Shown here: positions 21,545 through 32,273 of the stretch, in pieces
How positions within the stretch are numbered: position 1 is the stretch's first letter
Layout: every line of letters starts with the position of its first letter
Source: Plumapathes pennacea
Taxonomy: Eukaryota; Cnidaria; Anthozoa; Antipatharia; Myriopathidae
Reading direction: 5' to 3'
NCBI GenBank assembly: GCA_964036295.1
Contig: OZ038472.1
Coordinates: 9,322,001-9,386,000 of the forward strand
DNA length: 64,000 nt
The notes under the pieces: generated by a model
Told to the model about the DNA's origin: nothing
The model's database searches: none
Seen by the model: only the letters and a program-made list of their open reading frames with translations
Position numbers and translations under genes: made by a program

Positions 21545-22260
21545 CATTGAACTAGTCTTCAGTATTTGTGGTTGTGCTTCGGTTGTGAGTCAGGCGGATT
21601 AAATACTGAGTTAAAAAAGTTGTTTAAGAGATTGGCCTTTCCCACACTTTCCGTTACAAATGATTGGCCGTCTCTGAGAAAAATGAGCTTCTGGTTTATC
21701 TTTGTCGAAGTTTTTATAAACGACCAAAAACGCTTTGGTTTTTCTATCACAGAATCTCTTAGTTTGTTAGCTTGATCTTTCTTTTTCTTTCAGATCATTT
21801 GTTTGGTTTTCCGCCTGAGTAGTTTGTACTTCTCAAAGTCAATAGGAGATTTCGACTTTATTGCTTTCTTTCTTTGACTGTTTTTCTTTTGGATGAGCAT
21901 CAAAAGCTCTGCGTCAATCCACGGATGATCGCCCACATACCTCTTTGTACATTTCGGAACATGCTCATTAACAGCTGAGATAAACAAGTCACACCAAATA
22001 CTAAGCGACTCGTCGACATCGTTAGGAACAAAGCATATTGTCCCAGGGGGTGTGCTCGAGCAGTTCTCTTAGGCCAGGCCAATTTGCTTTCTTGAAGTTG
22101 TAAACAGTACGCTTTGTTTTAGATTTCCTTTGAATATTCAGATTGAGTTCAAAGCTTAAGATTTTATGATCTGTGTTGTAAACATCTTCAAATCCTTGAA
22201 GGTTGGTCAGCTCGGGATATTGGTAAGGATCAGATCCAGTATGTTGTTGATTCTGGTTGG
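21545..22260 (-). pseudogene. LINE fragment (endonuclease end and RT linker)
   Basis: On the minus strand, NNILDLILTNIP marks the end of an AP-type endonuclease domain. It is followed (with a frameshift) by FEDVYNTDHKILSFELNL, TVYNFKKANWPGLRELLEHT, a block with HPWIDAELLMLIQKKNSQRK, and KPKRFWSFIKTSTK. This order is characteristic of jockey/CR1-like non-LTR retrotransposons. Frames shift at least three times and the RT core is absent, so it is a truncated relic. Confidence 0.82.
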
Positions 22261-22482
22261 AAAATTGACAGTTGAAAGTTGCCACAGAAACCAATAGTTA
22301 ATAATTCACCTACTAAAAAGAATACACACAAAAAAGTTAGTGCTAAAGTCCATGAAGACAATATAGCATTAATCGCTATAGTCGTTGGGGGTGTTGCATG
22401 ATTCATGTTTAAGTAAAAGCAGTTTAAAAATAATTTATGAATTAAAACATTCATAAATACAAAATGTATTGCACAAAATTCA

Positions 22483-22734
22483 ACAATCATGGCCAAAATT
22501 AGTTGGGACGATGCTGACTGAATATTGATTTACGACTTACTGCTTTACCCCAAGGCTATGTATTTTGTACTGAAACAAAATCATTAACATTAGAGGTAGC
22601 TATGATACCCCCTCCCCCTGAATAAATGTTGGTGTGAGTTGGTGCATGTTACGTACTGTGTGAAGCTGATATTCCAACATTGATTTGGGGGAGGGGGGAA
22701 ATTGGTATCGTCCCAAACTTTTGGCCATGATTGT
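22483..22734. mobile_element. Tc1-type MITE, copy 3
   Basis: The TIR is ACAATCATGGCCAAAATTAG followed by TTGGGACGAT. Internal inverted C-rich and G-rich tracts flank AAATGTTGG/CCAACATTGATTT. It is almost identical over its full length to the copy at 27,679-27,932, differing in tract lengths and a few bases near the right TIR. Confidence 0.92.
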
Positions 22735-23101
22735 GTGAGTTGTTATGGGTGTGGTCGGATAACAGTTGTTAAATAAGGCGGCCCTTTAGCGGGCTGTAGA
22801 GCTCATAGAATGTTATCTTATCACAATGTCAGTTCCTTATAGACTTTGAATATAGCCATATTCTGTTTTATTACAAAAAACGCATTTTAAGATGGATTTC
22901 TAAATTAGCAATAATTTACAAGAGAAAATGTTAAAAAAAAACTATTGATGTTGTCGGAGGCCAGTAGTACGCAGTCAGGATAGTCTATAAGGGCCGTTTC
23001 AAACATCTGGTCTAATTATGTTAGCTATAACAATGGAATTTGCTCATTTGCATTAAACTCTGGAAGCAGTGGCGCGAAATTTGAAACTGGCCGTTGGTAT
23101 T

Positions 23102-24445
23102 ATGGCAGCTGGTGAGCGTGATCTTCGGCCAAGAGAGCCGCGCCTTGTATATCTAATAATGTACAGTCGTGCTGACTTAAACAGGTTTAATGGCAGACGG
23201 GCTTTTGCTGAGGCAGTTACACATGCCTGGAGTGAAACAACAGCTGCCCAAGTTATACAGTGGATGGTTTGTCGCGAAATGCATGCCAACACCAGTGATT
23301 CTGATGATGTGAATACTTTTCACTATCATATGGCTCTCAAGTTGAGCAAAAGGAGTAGGTGGATTTCGGTGCGAAATTACTTAGATGAACACTATGGCAT
23401 TCAAGTTCATTTCAGTGCTCATCATAATACATATTACAGTGCGTATCGGTACACCGTTAAGGAAGACACTGAATGTTTACTTTCTGACAATCACCTGGAC
23501 TTGACAGACAAGGCTCCTCCGAGAACCGAGAAGGCGATTGAGTGTCACAAAGCTAAGGCTGTCGGTTCTCGCGGTGCCGGTGGCAGTCGAAAACGCAGAA
23601 AGAGAGGCCTCTCCGTGTATGATGTCAGCCAGTTGATTCAGTCAAGGAAAATTCAAAGCCGTGTGCAGCTCATGGCTCTGGCTGCCTCGCAAAACCGCGA
23701 AGGTAAAACTAACCTGGCCAAGTTTATATGTAACAGGGGAACAAAGGTCGTGGATGACTGCTTGGCAATTGCTCAAGAATTGAGCGGCGCAGAGAAGTCC
23801 GCCCGCACGAAGAAGAGCCGCGATGAAATTCTGTAGGAGGTACGTGATTCGCAATGCGTACCAGGATGCGAAGGCCAGTACCAGAGCGCAGCAACCGCCG
23901 TCTTAGAACGAAACAAAATTTCCGTATCTTCGTTCGCTAAAGCCATCTACAATGCCCTGGAACTGGGAAGAGGGATATATCGTAACATTTACATCCACGG
24001 CCCAGCGAATTCCGGGAAAACCTTTATTCTCTCGCCACTCAAGTTGATTTACAAGAGCTTCTCTAATCCAGCGACTGGTACGTTTGCATGGGTAGGAGCA
24101 GAAGAGGCTGAAGTTATCTTTCTCAACGACTTTCGGTGGAAACCTTCCATTATAGCGTGGGCAGACCTTCTGCAGCTTCTGGAAGGCGACTCGATGCATC
24201 TGCCAGCACCCAAGAATTTCTGCAAACGCGATATCGAGATGACAAAGGACACGCCAGTCTTCGCGACAGCCGATGCTCCACTGACCCTGATCAAAGGCAC
24301 CATGATCGACCGCGCAAACACCGAAATGATGAATGTCAGATGGCGTTTCTTCAATTTTTGGCGGCAGATTCCCCAGTGCGAGCAATTGCAGCTTGTTCCC
24401 TGCGGACATTGCTTTGCAGAACTAATCCTCAGTAACAAAGACTGA
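23102..24445 (+). pseudogene. Rep/NS1-like protein: HUH endonuclease plus SF3 helicase, one internal stop
   Basis: The frame is open for about 448 codons apart from one TAG at 23,834-23,836. Near residues 73-78 FHYHMAL supplies an HUH metal-binding motif. About 35 residues on, YYSAYRYTVKED fits the Tyr/Lys nuclease motif of rolling-circle or rolling-hairpin Rep proteins. A basic linker follows. After the stop the frame gives GPANSGKT (Walker A, 23,999-24,022), EEAEVIFLNDFRW (Walker B-like) and PVFATADAPLTL (motif C-like), the arrangement of parvovirus NS1-type SF3 helicases. The ATG at 23,102 is the first in frame. AATAAA occurs at about 24,489. It is probably an endogenised ssDNA-virus-like gene or a host-expanded relative. 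Confidence 0.82.
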
Positions 24446-25045
24446 TTATGCGTCGTGTGAGGTCGAGGTCACCGGAGTGCAACGGACAAATAAACAATAC
24501 ACCCCAACATTACTCCCCATCAATCCAGTTATTACGCATCAAGATCAACCGTTTGAACATGTTCAAGGACCGGAGAAGAAAGGCTAACGGACAAATACGT
24601 CTTCTATAGCAAGATTTTGATGATTCATCGAACCGTTTGGAAAATATCGACATTACTCCGTCAGAGCCATAAATAGATTTAATTACCTGTTATTATTCTA
24701 ATTTTCCAATTCAGCGGAATAATGTTAAAAATTCTCTTAGTTTAAACTTTATATCAGTCAAAAGATTCTCAAAAGTAGGGCTCTACGTTATTCTATCAGT
24801 TTGCGGTTTAAGTTTGGGAAAAAGTTCCCAATAACGGTTGTTTTACGTGATTTTGTGTGGAGTATTGTCACGGAATATTGACAGCGGGAGAAGATATTCC
24901 AGACAAGAAGTCGCGTGCCAGTCTCCGATTGTTTATTATTCACCGTTTAGATCTTTCTAATATTTTGTTCTATAGCCTTTACCAGTAACAACTGATCTTA
25001 GGCGTTTTGGCGTGTTTTCTATAGCTCGGTCAATAGTTGCGATTT
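24446..25045. other. No gene recognised
   Basis: 3' flank of the Rep-like gene, with an AATAAA at about 24,489. No terminal repeats pairing with sequence upstream of 23,102 were found by eye. Confidence 0.4.
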
Positions 25046-26255
25046 CGATGTTACATACATAAACTTTATTTCCATTCGGATTTATGAGTAGCACTAGACG
25101 TGCTAGTTTCTCCGAACATACAACAACAAAACTAAGAAAGGCCTAAAAATAACTACATTATATCGAAAGAAAGGAGATTAAAACTACAATATTTATATAT
25201 ATGCAAGATATAAAAATTAAAATAAATAAAAATAAAAATATATAGAAAAAAAATACATATTTACGGATATATACTAAATAAATGATATTTACTAAATCTG
25301 ACGCTACACCGAGAGTAGCGCTAAAAACGCAAACCCGAGAATCACGCTAGAACATAATTCCTAATGCCGCGCTTGAACGTAGACAAGGTGTCCGACGTTC
25401 TTACAGCGTCTGATAAACTATTCCAGGCCGAGACAGCGAGATACTTGAAAGAGTGGAGGCCAAAAGTTGTGGTCCTAACCGCTGGTATCTGTAGTTTCCT
25501 TTGTCCCCTTAGGTTGTATGTACTATGAGTGCGCTCGTGGAAGAGTGATGTGATATATCCAGGAGCCATGTTGCATAGGCCTTTGTAAACCATAGTTAAC
25601 ATGTTCTGGATTCTCTTGTCCTTTAAGGATACCATATTGAGCTTTCTGAGTAGTACTGAATAAGAGCTTGATGTGTCCCCTAGAACTAAGCGAAGCGCCT
25701 GCTTATTTACTAACTCTAGCTTGTCAGAATTACGTGCACCACAAAAGTGCCATACAATACTACAATAATGAAAAATAGGTTGTAAAAACGCTTTGTATAA
25801 ACGTACCTTTATAGATCCCGAAAGAAGCTTTCTAAAGCGTCCGATAACCCTAATCTGATTGTTAACCTTTTCACAGATATGTGATGTATGCTTTTTAAAA
25901 CTAAGTCTGGAGTCAAGATTAATTCCCAATAAATCTATATCATCACACTTCTCTATCTTCACTGCATCTACTGTAAATGAGAAATCCAAATCTGTTTCTC
26001 CGAATATGAGTGTTTGAAATTTGCTAGGATTGGCCATGAGGCCATTTTGCCTAAACCAATTAGCAGCTACCGATAATTCACTATTCATTCTATTATACAG
26101 GGCAAGGTGATCCGTATCCGAGCTATGCAGTTGCTGATCGTCAGCGTATGCATTAGGCTTGACTTTGGTAATAAAATAGAAAAGGTCATTCAGAAATATA
26201 TTAAAAAGTAAGGGTCCTAGGACACTGCCCTGTGGCACGCCTCTCTGATTGTGCT
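25046..26255 (-). pseudogene. LINE, 5'-truncated, RT C-terminal half and 3' UTR
   Basis: The 298-codon minus-strand ORF (26,238-25,342) starts at the RT motif PQGSVLGPLLFNIFLNDL, continues with the catalytic NAYADD box and thumb/C-terminal motifs such as LGINLDSRLSFKKH, and ends normally. The 3' UTR contains A/T-rich tracts and AATAAA (about 25,067-25,072, minus strand) followed by GTTTATGTATGTAA, a plausible LINE 3' end. The 5' side stops abruptly at about 26,255, directly beside the Tc1/mariner transposase, consistent with 5' truncation. It is jockey/CR1-like. The remaining ORF is intact, so the insertion may be fairly young. Confidence 0.88.
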
Positions 26256-26271
26256 CCCATGTTGAAATACA

Positions 26272-27278
26272 TCACCAGATGTTATCGAGAGTTAATACGC
26301 GCTCTTGAAATTGTTCGAAGGACTCAGATGTAATATTCAATTCGATAGCGTTTTTCTCAAGAGACGATTTCACGATATGGAAAATATTTTCTATTGGGTT
26401 CAGATCAGGTGAACGGGCTGGAATTGATACCAGTTCACATTCTACTTGCTCAAGAGCTGCACGTGCAACACAGCTGTTCTGTGAAGGATCGTTGTCCATA
26501 ACAAATAATCGCTTCCCATTATTGTTTAGTCCAGCCCGTGCAAAAGTTACATTAAAATGTTCCTTTATAAAATCTGCAAAGAACTGTCCATTCAGTTTCT
26601 CGTATGGCTGTCGGAGTACAACTCCTTTGCCGAAGGCGATTGCAACCATCAGGTGCAACCGTTTACCTCCGGCCAAATCCTTCGATCCCTTTGCTGTAAC
26701 CTGGAGTCCTTCACTTTTCTTGCGCCCAACACGAGCTTTGGGAGAGACAGCTCCGGCTAGGGGATTGTGTTTATACACAAATGACACTCCATCCAAGTAG
26801 AAGCCAACTTCATTCGACCAGAATCCAGGATTGTTTCGTTCGTGTGATAACATTTTTCTGGCGTACTGAAGGCGGGCTTTTATGTCTTTTTCCTTCAAAA
26901 GTCCTTCTTGCGGGCCTGAAGGAATCTGAAACCCATGTCGTTCAAGCATCGACTGTAAGTCCGACGACTTGCACTTCTGAGACTAAGGCCACTGTATTCC
27001 ACCAACTGTTTGACCGTCAGGTTGAATTTCTCTTTTCGTAACTGCAGTAGATTTCTCTCAAGTACACGGAGACTTCTCCTGTTGAATTTTCTTGGCCTGC
27101 CCACTTTTTTGGCGGGTTTTACAGTCTGCGACATGGTCTTGCTTTGGAAAATGCGCTGTGCTGATGACTTCAATATTTTGCATTTCTTTGCTATCTCGGA
27201 GTACGAAGCACACGTTTCTCGTCTCAAATAAAGTGCCAGTGCTCGTTTTTCGGGGGAAATTGAACATTTATAAACCAT
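26272..27278 (-). pseudogene. Tc1/mariner transposase (DD34E), one frameshift
   Basis: The first frame (27,278-26,895) holds paired helix-turn-helix domains (YSEIAKKCKILKSSAQRIF and LTVKQLVEYSGLSLRSASRR) with the GRPRKF linker. The second frame (26,949-26,272) holds the DDE domain: first Asp in FYLDGVSFVY, second in VMDNDPSQNS, Glu in PDLNPIENIFHIV, with 34 residues between the second Asp and Glu. A one-base deletion near 26,897 separates the frames; everything else is open. The family cuts and pastes DNA at TA sites. TIRs could not be matched around this copy, and its right flank carries a Tc1-type MITE at 27,679. Confidence 0.9.
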
Positions 27279-27678
27279 AGTGTTTACTTCTAGAGTAAAT
27301 CACAAGTAAGAAGTGTTTGCATTAGCACGCCACGTATGTGTGTCTTTTTCTGTAAATACGGCACGAGATGTTCCGACACATAACTTCGTGACCAGGACAA
27401 TGTACAGGAAAACCAAATTGCAGTAATCTAAGACTACTTCTGGGCCGGTTTGAAGTAAAACAGTACCAATTTAATTACGTGTCACGAACACGGCTCGTCA
27501 GTCACGCTACCGGACAGAAGTGAAATCGGACCACCGAATCAAATTGCACTTCTACAAGAAATGTTGTCATGCCGGTAAATGTTCGTGAATAGGTACACGA
27601 TAATTCCCCCAAATATTTAAGTCATAGCTTATATTCCCTCCATTTTAGACGCATTTACCTGCAAAAATCTCGATTGAG

Positions 27679-27932
27679 ACAATCATGGCCAAAATTAGTT
27701 GGGACGATGCTGACTGAATATTGATTTACGACTTACTGCTTTACCCCAAGGCTATGTATTTTGTACTGAAACAAAATCATTAACATTAGAGGTAGCTATG
27801 ATACCCCCCTCCCCCTGAATAAATGTTGGTGTGAGTTGGTGCATGTTACGTACTGTGTGAAGCTGATATTCCAACATTGATTTGGGGGAGGGGGGAAATT
27901 GGTATCGTCCCAACCCTTTTGGCCATGATTGT
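27679..27932. mobile_element. Tc1-type MITE, copy 4
   Basis: Nearly identical to copy 3 at 22,483-22,734, including the internal sequence between the inverted repeats, which implies recent movement or local duplication. It sits immediately upstream of an open frame (27,936-28,323) and appears to have removed or displaced that frame's 5' end. Confidence 0.92.
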
Positions 27933-27935
27933 AGC

Positions 27936-28323
27936 TGCTGAAGGTAACGGAAATGTGCAAACACCTATTAGAAACTTGGAAGCAACATTAAAAGATACAA
28001 TTTTTGAGGCAAGGTATATGGAAATTCGTACTAGGGACACCACTTTCCCTTTTTCAATGGTTTGCTTCGTGTGGTCAGACATTACTGATCAAAAAGTTCA
28101 TTTGTCTAATTTTATTGGTAGAAACATGCATGTAGTAAGCGGTGAGGTATTACCATCTGGAGCAACATTATTTTTAAAAGAAACAAGACTTTGATCCTTC
28201 AAAATCAACCATTAACGAATTTATAATACGATTTACACAATGTAAAGATTCAAAGTGGCCTGACACAGCAAGGGAAACCGCCATCATTGAAGTAATCATC
28301 TACCACGACACCCCAAACTAACG
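27936..28323 (+). pseudogene. Unidentified protein fragment, one frameshift
   Basis: After the MITE a frame reads NVQTPIRNLEATLKDTIFEA, FPFSMVCFVWSDITDQKVHL and VVSGEVLPSGATLFLKETR. One base out, from about 28,188, a second frame continues with STINEFIIRFTQCKDSKWPD and ends DTPN at TAA. The two parts read as one globular protein of about 125 residues with alternating beta-like and charged segments. I do not recognise the family. The 5' end is cut by the MITE. Confidence 0.5.
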
Positions 28324-28432
28324 TTTTATATAGTAAATGTGCTATGTAAAACCTGTACATCATGTTCGTCTCAATTGATAACATGAACAACAATTATATA
28401 TGTAAAGTTCATGTTTACAAAAAATGCTTACT

Positions 28433-28684
28433 ACAATCAGTGACAAAAGTTCTTGGGACACAAAATTTACATATTTTAGACACAGGTCAATAATTAAGCG
28501 TTATAAAAGCCGAAGAACGCTTCTTTCCCCCCTCCCCCTGTACAATGTTGCAAAACCTTGGAAAAATAGGTTAACGCCAGATCAACATTGAACGAGGGGA
28601 AGGGGGGGGGGGTAGTTTTCAACTGAATTAGTACAGAATTTACTGAAATCTTAAGAGTGTCTCAATACTTTTTTCACTGATTGT
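28433..28684. mobile_element. Tc1-type MITE, copy 5 (diverged)
   Basis: The ends ACAATCAGTGACAAAAGTTC and TTGGGACAC pair with the inverse at 28,650-28,684. The internal CCCCCCTCCCCCTGTACAAT and ATCAACATTGAACGAGGGGA pair is kept, although the intervening sequence is unrelated to copies 3 and 4. Confidence 0.82.
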
Positions 28685-28949
28685 CTGCGGGAATTTGTTG
28701 TATATATATATATATTTTTTTTCGTTGCCTTATGGGCCCGAGCGCGCTTCGCGCGAGCTCGCCCTCGAGCAGTTGCTCGCTCACTAAAGCTTTTAAAAAA
28801 CTGCAGTCTTGTCTTTTTCCAGAAGAAACTGCTTTGTAACTCAGAGTATATTTTATTCTTTTGAATAAGTTTCTTACATACACAATAATGTAGAAGGCAA
28901 AATGACACTAAAGGAAAATCATTTCATCACACACCACGACCGACACATC

Positions 28950-29420
28950 GTTAAAAGTTATATTATTCAAAACTCACCAATTAATTTTCCTGCCTCCTCG
29001 TGGAGCGTTTAGGTTTTCTCCCAGCAAACTAAACATCTTCAAATCACCACGGCGTCTTTGTCCCAGACATTGATTTCGAAATATAGAGTTCTGGTGCATC
29101 GTGAAAAATATATTTACAGGCTTCACAGTGCGCCATGACGAGCAAATATGTCTGCAAAACTTGATTTTTGCACGGTGTTTTAGTCATAACTGTTCACGGT
29201 GATTATTCGCTTTCCACTTTCTTCCTAGCAAGTGTGCGAATTTCAACACAGGGGTAAAACAACCCTCCATAGATCTGCAGCACTTGTTGTCAATGACGGC
29301 TGAGCTCGCAAGCAAATTTTCCCTCGAGTGTTTTGATTCCTTCTTCGTAACGGAAATTTTCCCATATTGTAAGCTTTTCCCGATCATCACAACTTAACAG
29401 TGAGTATCCGGAACGTTTAA
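28950..29420. repeat. Possible diverged Q-family copy
   Basis: Segments such as TCACGGTGATTATTCGCTTT and the following 'cttctagcaagtgtgcgaatttcaac'-type block resemble 43.44-43.6 kb and 60.9-61.0 kb. The match is patchy. Confidence 0.35.
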
Positions 29421-29795
29421 ACCTCCCATTGAACTTCTGGGCCTTTTATGGCAAACGTTTAGCATCTACTCCAGTAATCATTCACGATCCACATGTGCAA
29501 ACTGAATCTGAGTGGGCCGTACAGGAAAATATTGCCCGCTCAGACAACCAATCAGAATGCGCCATTTCGCGCGTATTGCCCGCTCAGAAACTAGCCATAT
29601 AATAATGATATCTTATTTTACACTGTAGTTCCTACAAGTTTATATTTTTCACTTGTGAAATAAATAGAAGCTGTATAGATTTAGACGATTCAGTGGTTCA
29701 CTGATCGTGTTTTTGATTATATGAAGGATTTTGGTCTGCATGCAGTGTATTCCGTTACTTGAAGGTATGGAACGTGTGGGGCCTGGGTACGAATA

Positions 29796-31562
29796 TTTTT
29801 GCTCGCGGGGGCCTGGGGCCCAAGCGAGCTTAAAAACGCAATTTTTTTTCCTTTTTGTGGGTCGAGAATCAGCACACGGTGATTGGTTCATATTATCACG
29901 TGCTGGGCGATGACGTAATTGACTTCGCTAAACAACTCAAGATGTGGCCAGTGAATTGCTCGTTACTTGTGTGTAAAAGTTAACTGCATCCCATCCAAAC
30001 TCAACACCATTTGGCTCTGTGGAATATGCACGGATAAACTGGATTTTCGGGAACAATTTTGATTCGCGTTCACCGCGGAAGCTTTGAGAATAGCCGTAAA
30101 CAAATATTTGATGGATACCGCTGGGGGGTTGCAAATATCTCTGTCGTCAATAAATATTTAGTTCCGACGAAACTTTCTGTGGCAACACGAAATACTTTTG
30201 GGAAGATAACAGGGCGAAAACAGAAACCAAAGCTACGGTGACCTTTAGCCGTAGAACAATGACGCTTTGTGCTTTACTCTGTACATGACATCTGTTGCCT
30301 CATAAAATTCTTCTGCGTATCATACATTGCCTGTTGAAGTGTTTCTTTCATTCGATCATGTAGCCTTTGTTTCGCAATGGTCATTGAATACCAGAAATGG
30401 AAAATACACCGAAATAATTCCGATTGAGTTTGCAGTCACAAATGGACTGAACACACTGTGAACAAAAGCGCACTAATATTGTAAACATCTCTCGTGTGAC
30501 ATTCCTCGCTTTCAATTTTATGTTTGTTACAGAGCACAAATACTCGAAAGCCTGATAGAAAAAACGTATTGAGTTAATAAAAAAAAACACATAAGTAGTG
30601 AAGCGAAAACGTTAACTGCATCCCATCCAAACTCAACACCATTTGGCTCTGTGGAATATGCACGGATAAACTGGATTTTAGGAAAAGATTTTGGCTCGCG
30701 TTCACCACGGAAGCTTTGAGTTTTGCCGTAAACAAATGTTTGATGGATACCGCTGGGGGATTGCAAATATCTCTGTCACCGATAAGTATTTAGTCCCGAC
30801 GAAACTTTCTGTGGCGACACGAAATACTTTTGGGAAGATAACAGGGCGAAAACAGAAACCAAAGCTACGGTGACCTTTAGCCGTAGAACAATGACGCTTT
30901 ATGCTTTACTCTGTACATGACATCTGTTGTCTCATAAAATTCTTCTGCATATCGTACATTGCCTGTTGAAGTGTTTCTTGCATTCGATCATGTAGCCTTT
31001 GTTTTGTAATGTTCATTAAATACCAGAAATGAAAAATACATCGAAATAATTCTGAGGATTGAGTTTGCAGTCACAAATGGACTGAACACACTGTGAACAA
31101 AAGCGCAATAATATTGTAAATATCTCTTGTGTGACATTCCTCGCTTTCAATTTTATATTTGTTACAGAGCACGAATACTCGAAAGCCTGATAGAAGAAAC
31201 GTATTGAGTTAATAAAAGAAAACACATAAGTAGTGAAGCGAAGGTTGGATTAATCGTGGCCTCTGATTAGAAATAAGAGTCAAGGTTAAACTGTCATAAT
31301 CGATTGTGCATAAAAAGATATGTAACGCATTCTCAAGATGCAGGGTCGCTGAACCTTTAAGAAGCAAGTGTATGAGTGTTGTAATAATAACTTTTAGTTT
31401 AATCAAGGTGTCAAAAGCCAAGTTCTCTATACTGTGTGATATTTTTATGGTGAGAAACTGGAAGTCTCTCTTGGGAGTTCTGCTCTTGTCCCCTACTTTC
31501 CACTTTATATTCTGGTCTCGACCCAACTCACGCCGCGAGCTCACTGGCAAGGCCAGTCTAGT
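29796..31562 (-). repeat. R-family repeat, two short copies in tandem (B1, B2), inverted
   Basis: B1 (29,796-30,609) starts on the plus strand with the terminal hairpin GCTCGC...GCGAGC. B2 (30,611-31,562) lacks that tail, begins within the repeat and runs to the 5' motif CCGCGAGCTC/CACTGGC. The overlap of about 600 bp is highly similar between the two. A 60-codon plus-strand frame ending NTFGKITGRKQKPKLR is open in both (30,059-30,241 and 30,691-30,873) and, with a 27-bp gap, in copy A. Confidence 0.88.
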
Positions 31563-31991
31563 TAATTTAGTAATCCAAGTGACAAAAATTCTCGAAGTGC
31601 ATCAAAATTCTACTTCAACCAAATTGTTATAAGTAAATCTTTATTTGCTCAGATGTTTCAAGTCTTTCAAGTTGAGGAGGTTGAATTGAAAAATTGTAAA
31701 CAAAACCTATTCGTGCTTACAAATTGCAAACGAATGTCCGCACGCACGAGAAATGAATCTTGTTGAAGTCGTGCTTCTTCAGTATCTTAGGCAAGTTATT
31801 TTTCAAATGACAAAATTACAAATCCAACAGTTGGATCATATTATCAATATCGTCAGAGCCGAGTAGAAAATCTCTAAGCAAGCTCCAGCTGTGAAATACT
31901 TCTGGTCTGGGGCCAAGCTCAATCATTCTGTGGCTAACATATACCTCAACAAGAGTCCTTCTCTTCAAGTTCTATACAGAAAGTTTGCATT
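31563..31991. other. No gene recognised
   Basis: AT-rich sequence with no feature that I can support. Confidence 0.35.
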
Positions 31992-32273
31992 TCATCTTCG
32001 CTTAGGTTTACTATCGTTGCTTTTTAAAAGTTTACTGCAAGAAGGCTTTCCAGAGGCGGTATTGGTAAAGCAGCTCTTTTGCCGTCTTGGTCTGACTGAA
32101 CACGATTCTTCTTCACTCGGGGAAACCCCTGACAACTCGGATAAACATTTGTCGCTGAAATCTATATTGCTACTGTCTAGAATGCTTGTCTGGTCAGAGT
32201 CTGAATCGCATTCAGTAAGCTACATAGGTTGTTGCTTTCCCTTAGCCTTCTCTTTTAATTTCAATCCATCCAT
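31992..32273 (-). pseudogene. Unidentified acidic/basic ORF with one stop
   Basis: On the minus strand, ATG at 32,273 opens a Lys-rich start (MDGLKLKEKAKGKQQPM). A TAG follows at codon 18, then an uninterrupted frame with CDSDSDQTSILDSSNIDFSD, SGVSPSEEESCSVRPRRQKS and a Lys/Ser-rich end at TGA (31,992-31,994). The composition looks like a disordered nuclear protein segment. The opposite strand is also open, with a hydrophobic translation, so coding is not certain. Confidence 0.3.

Noticed and set aside
24049..24438. Minus-strand ORFs opposite the helicase domain
   Set aside because: The plus strand carries clear SF3 motifs; these are shadows.
23102..24445. Complete integrated virus genome
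   Set aside because: Only the Rep/NS1-like gene is visible; no capsid gene or terminal hairpins were found on either side.
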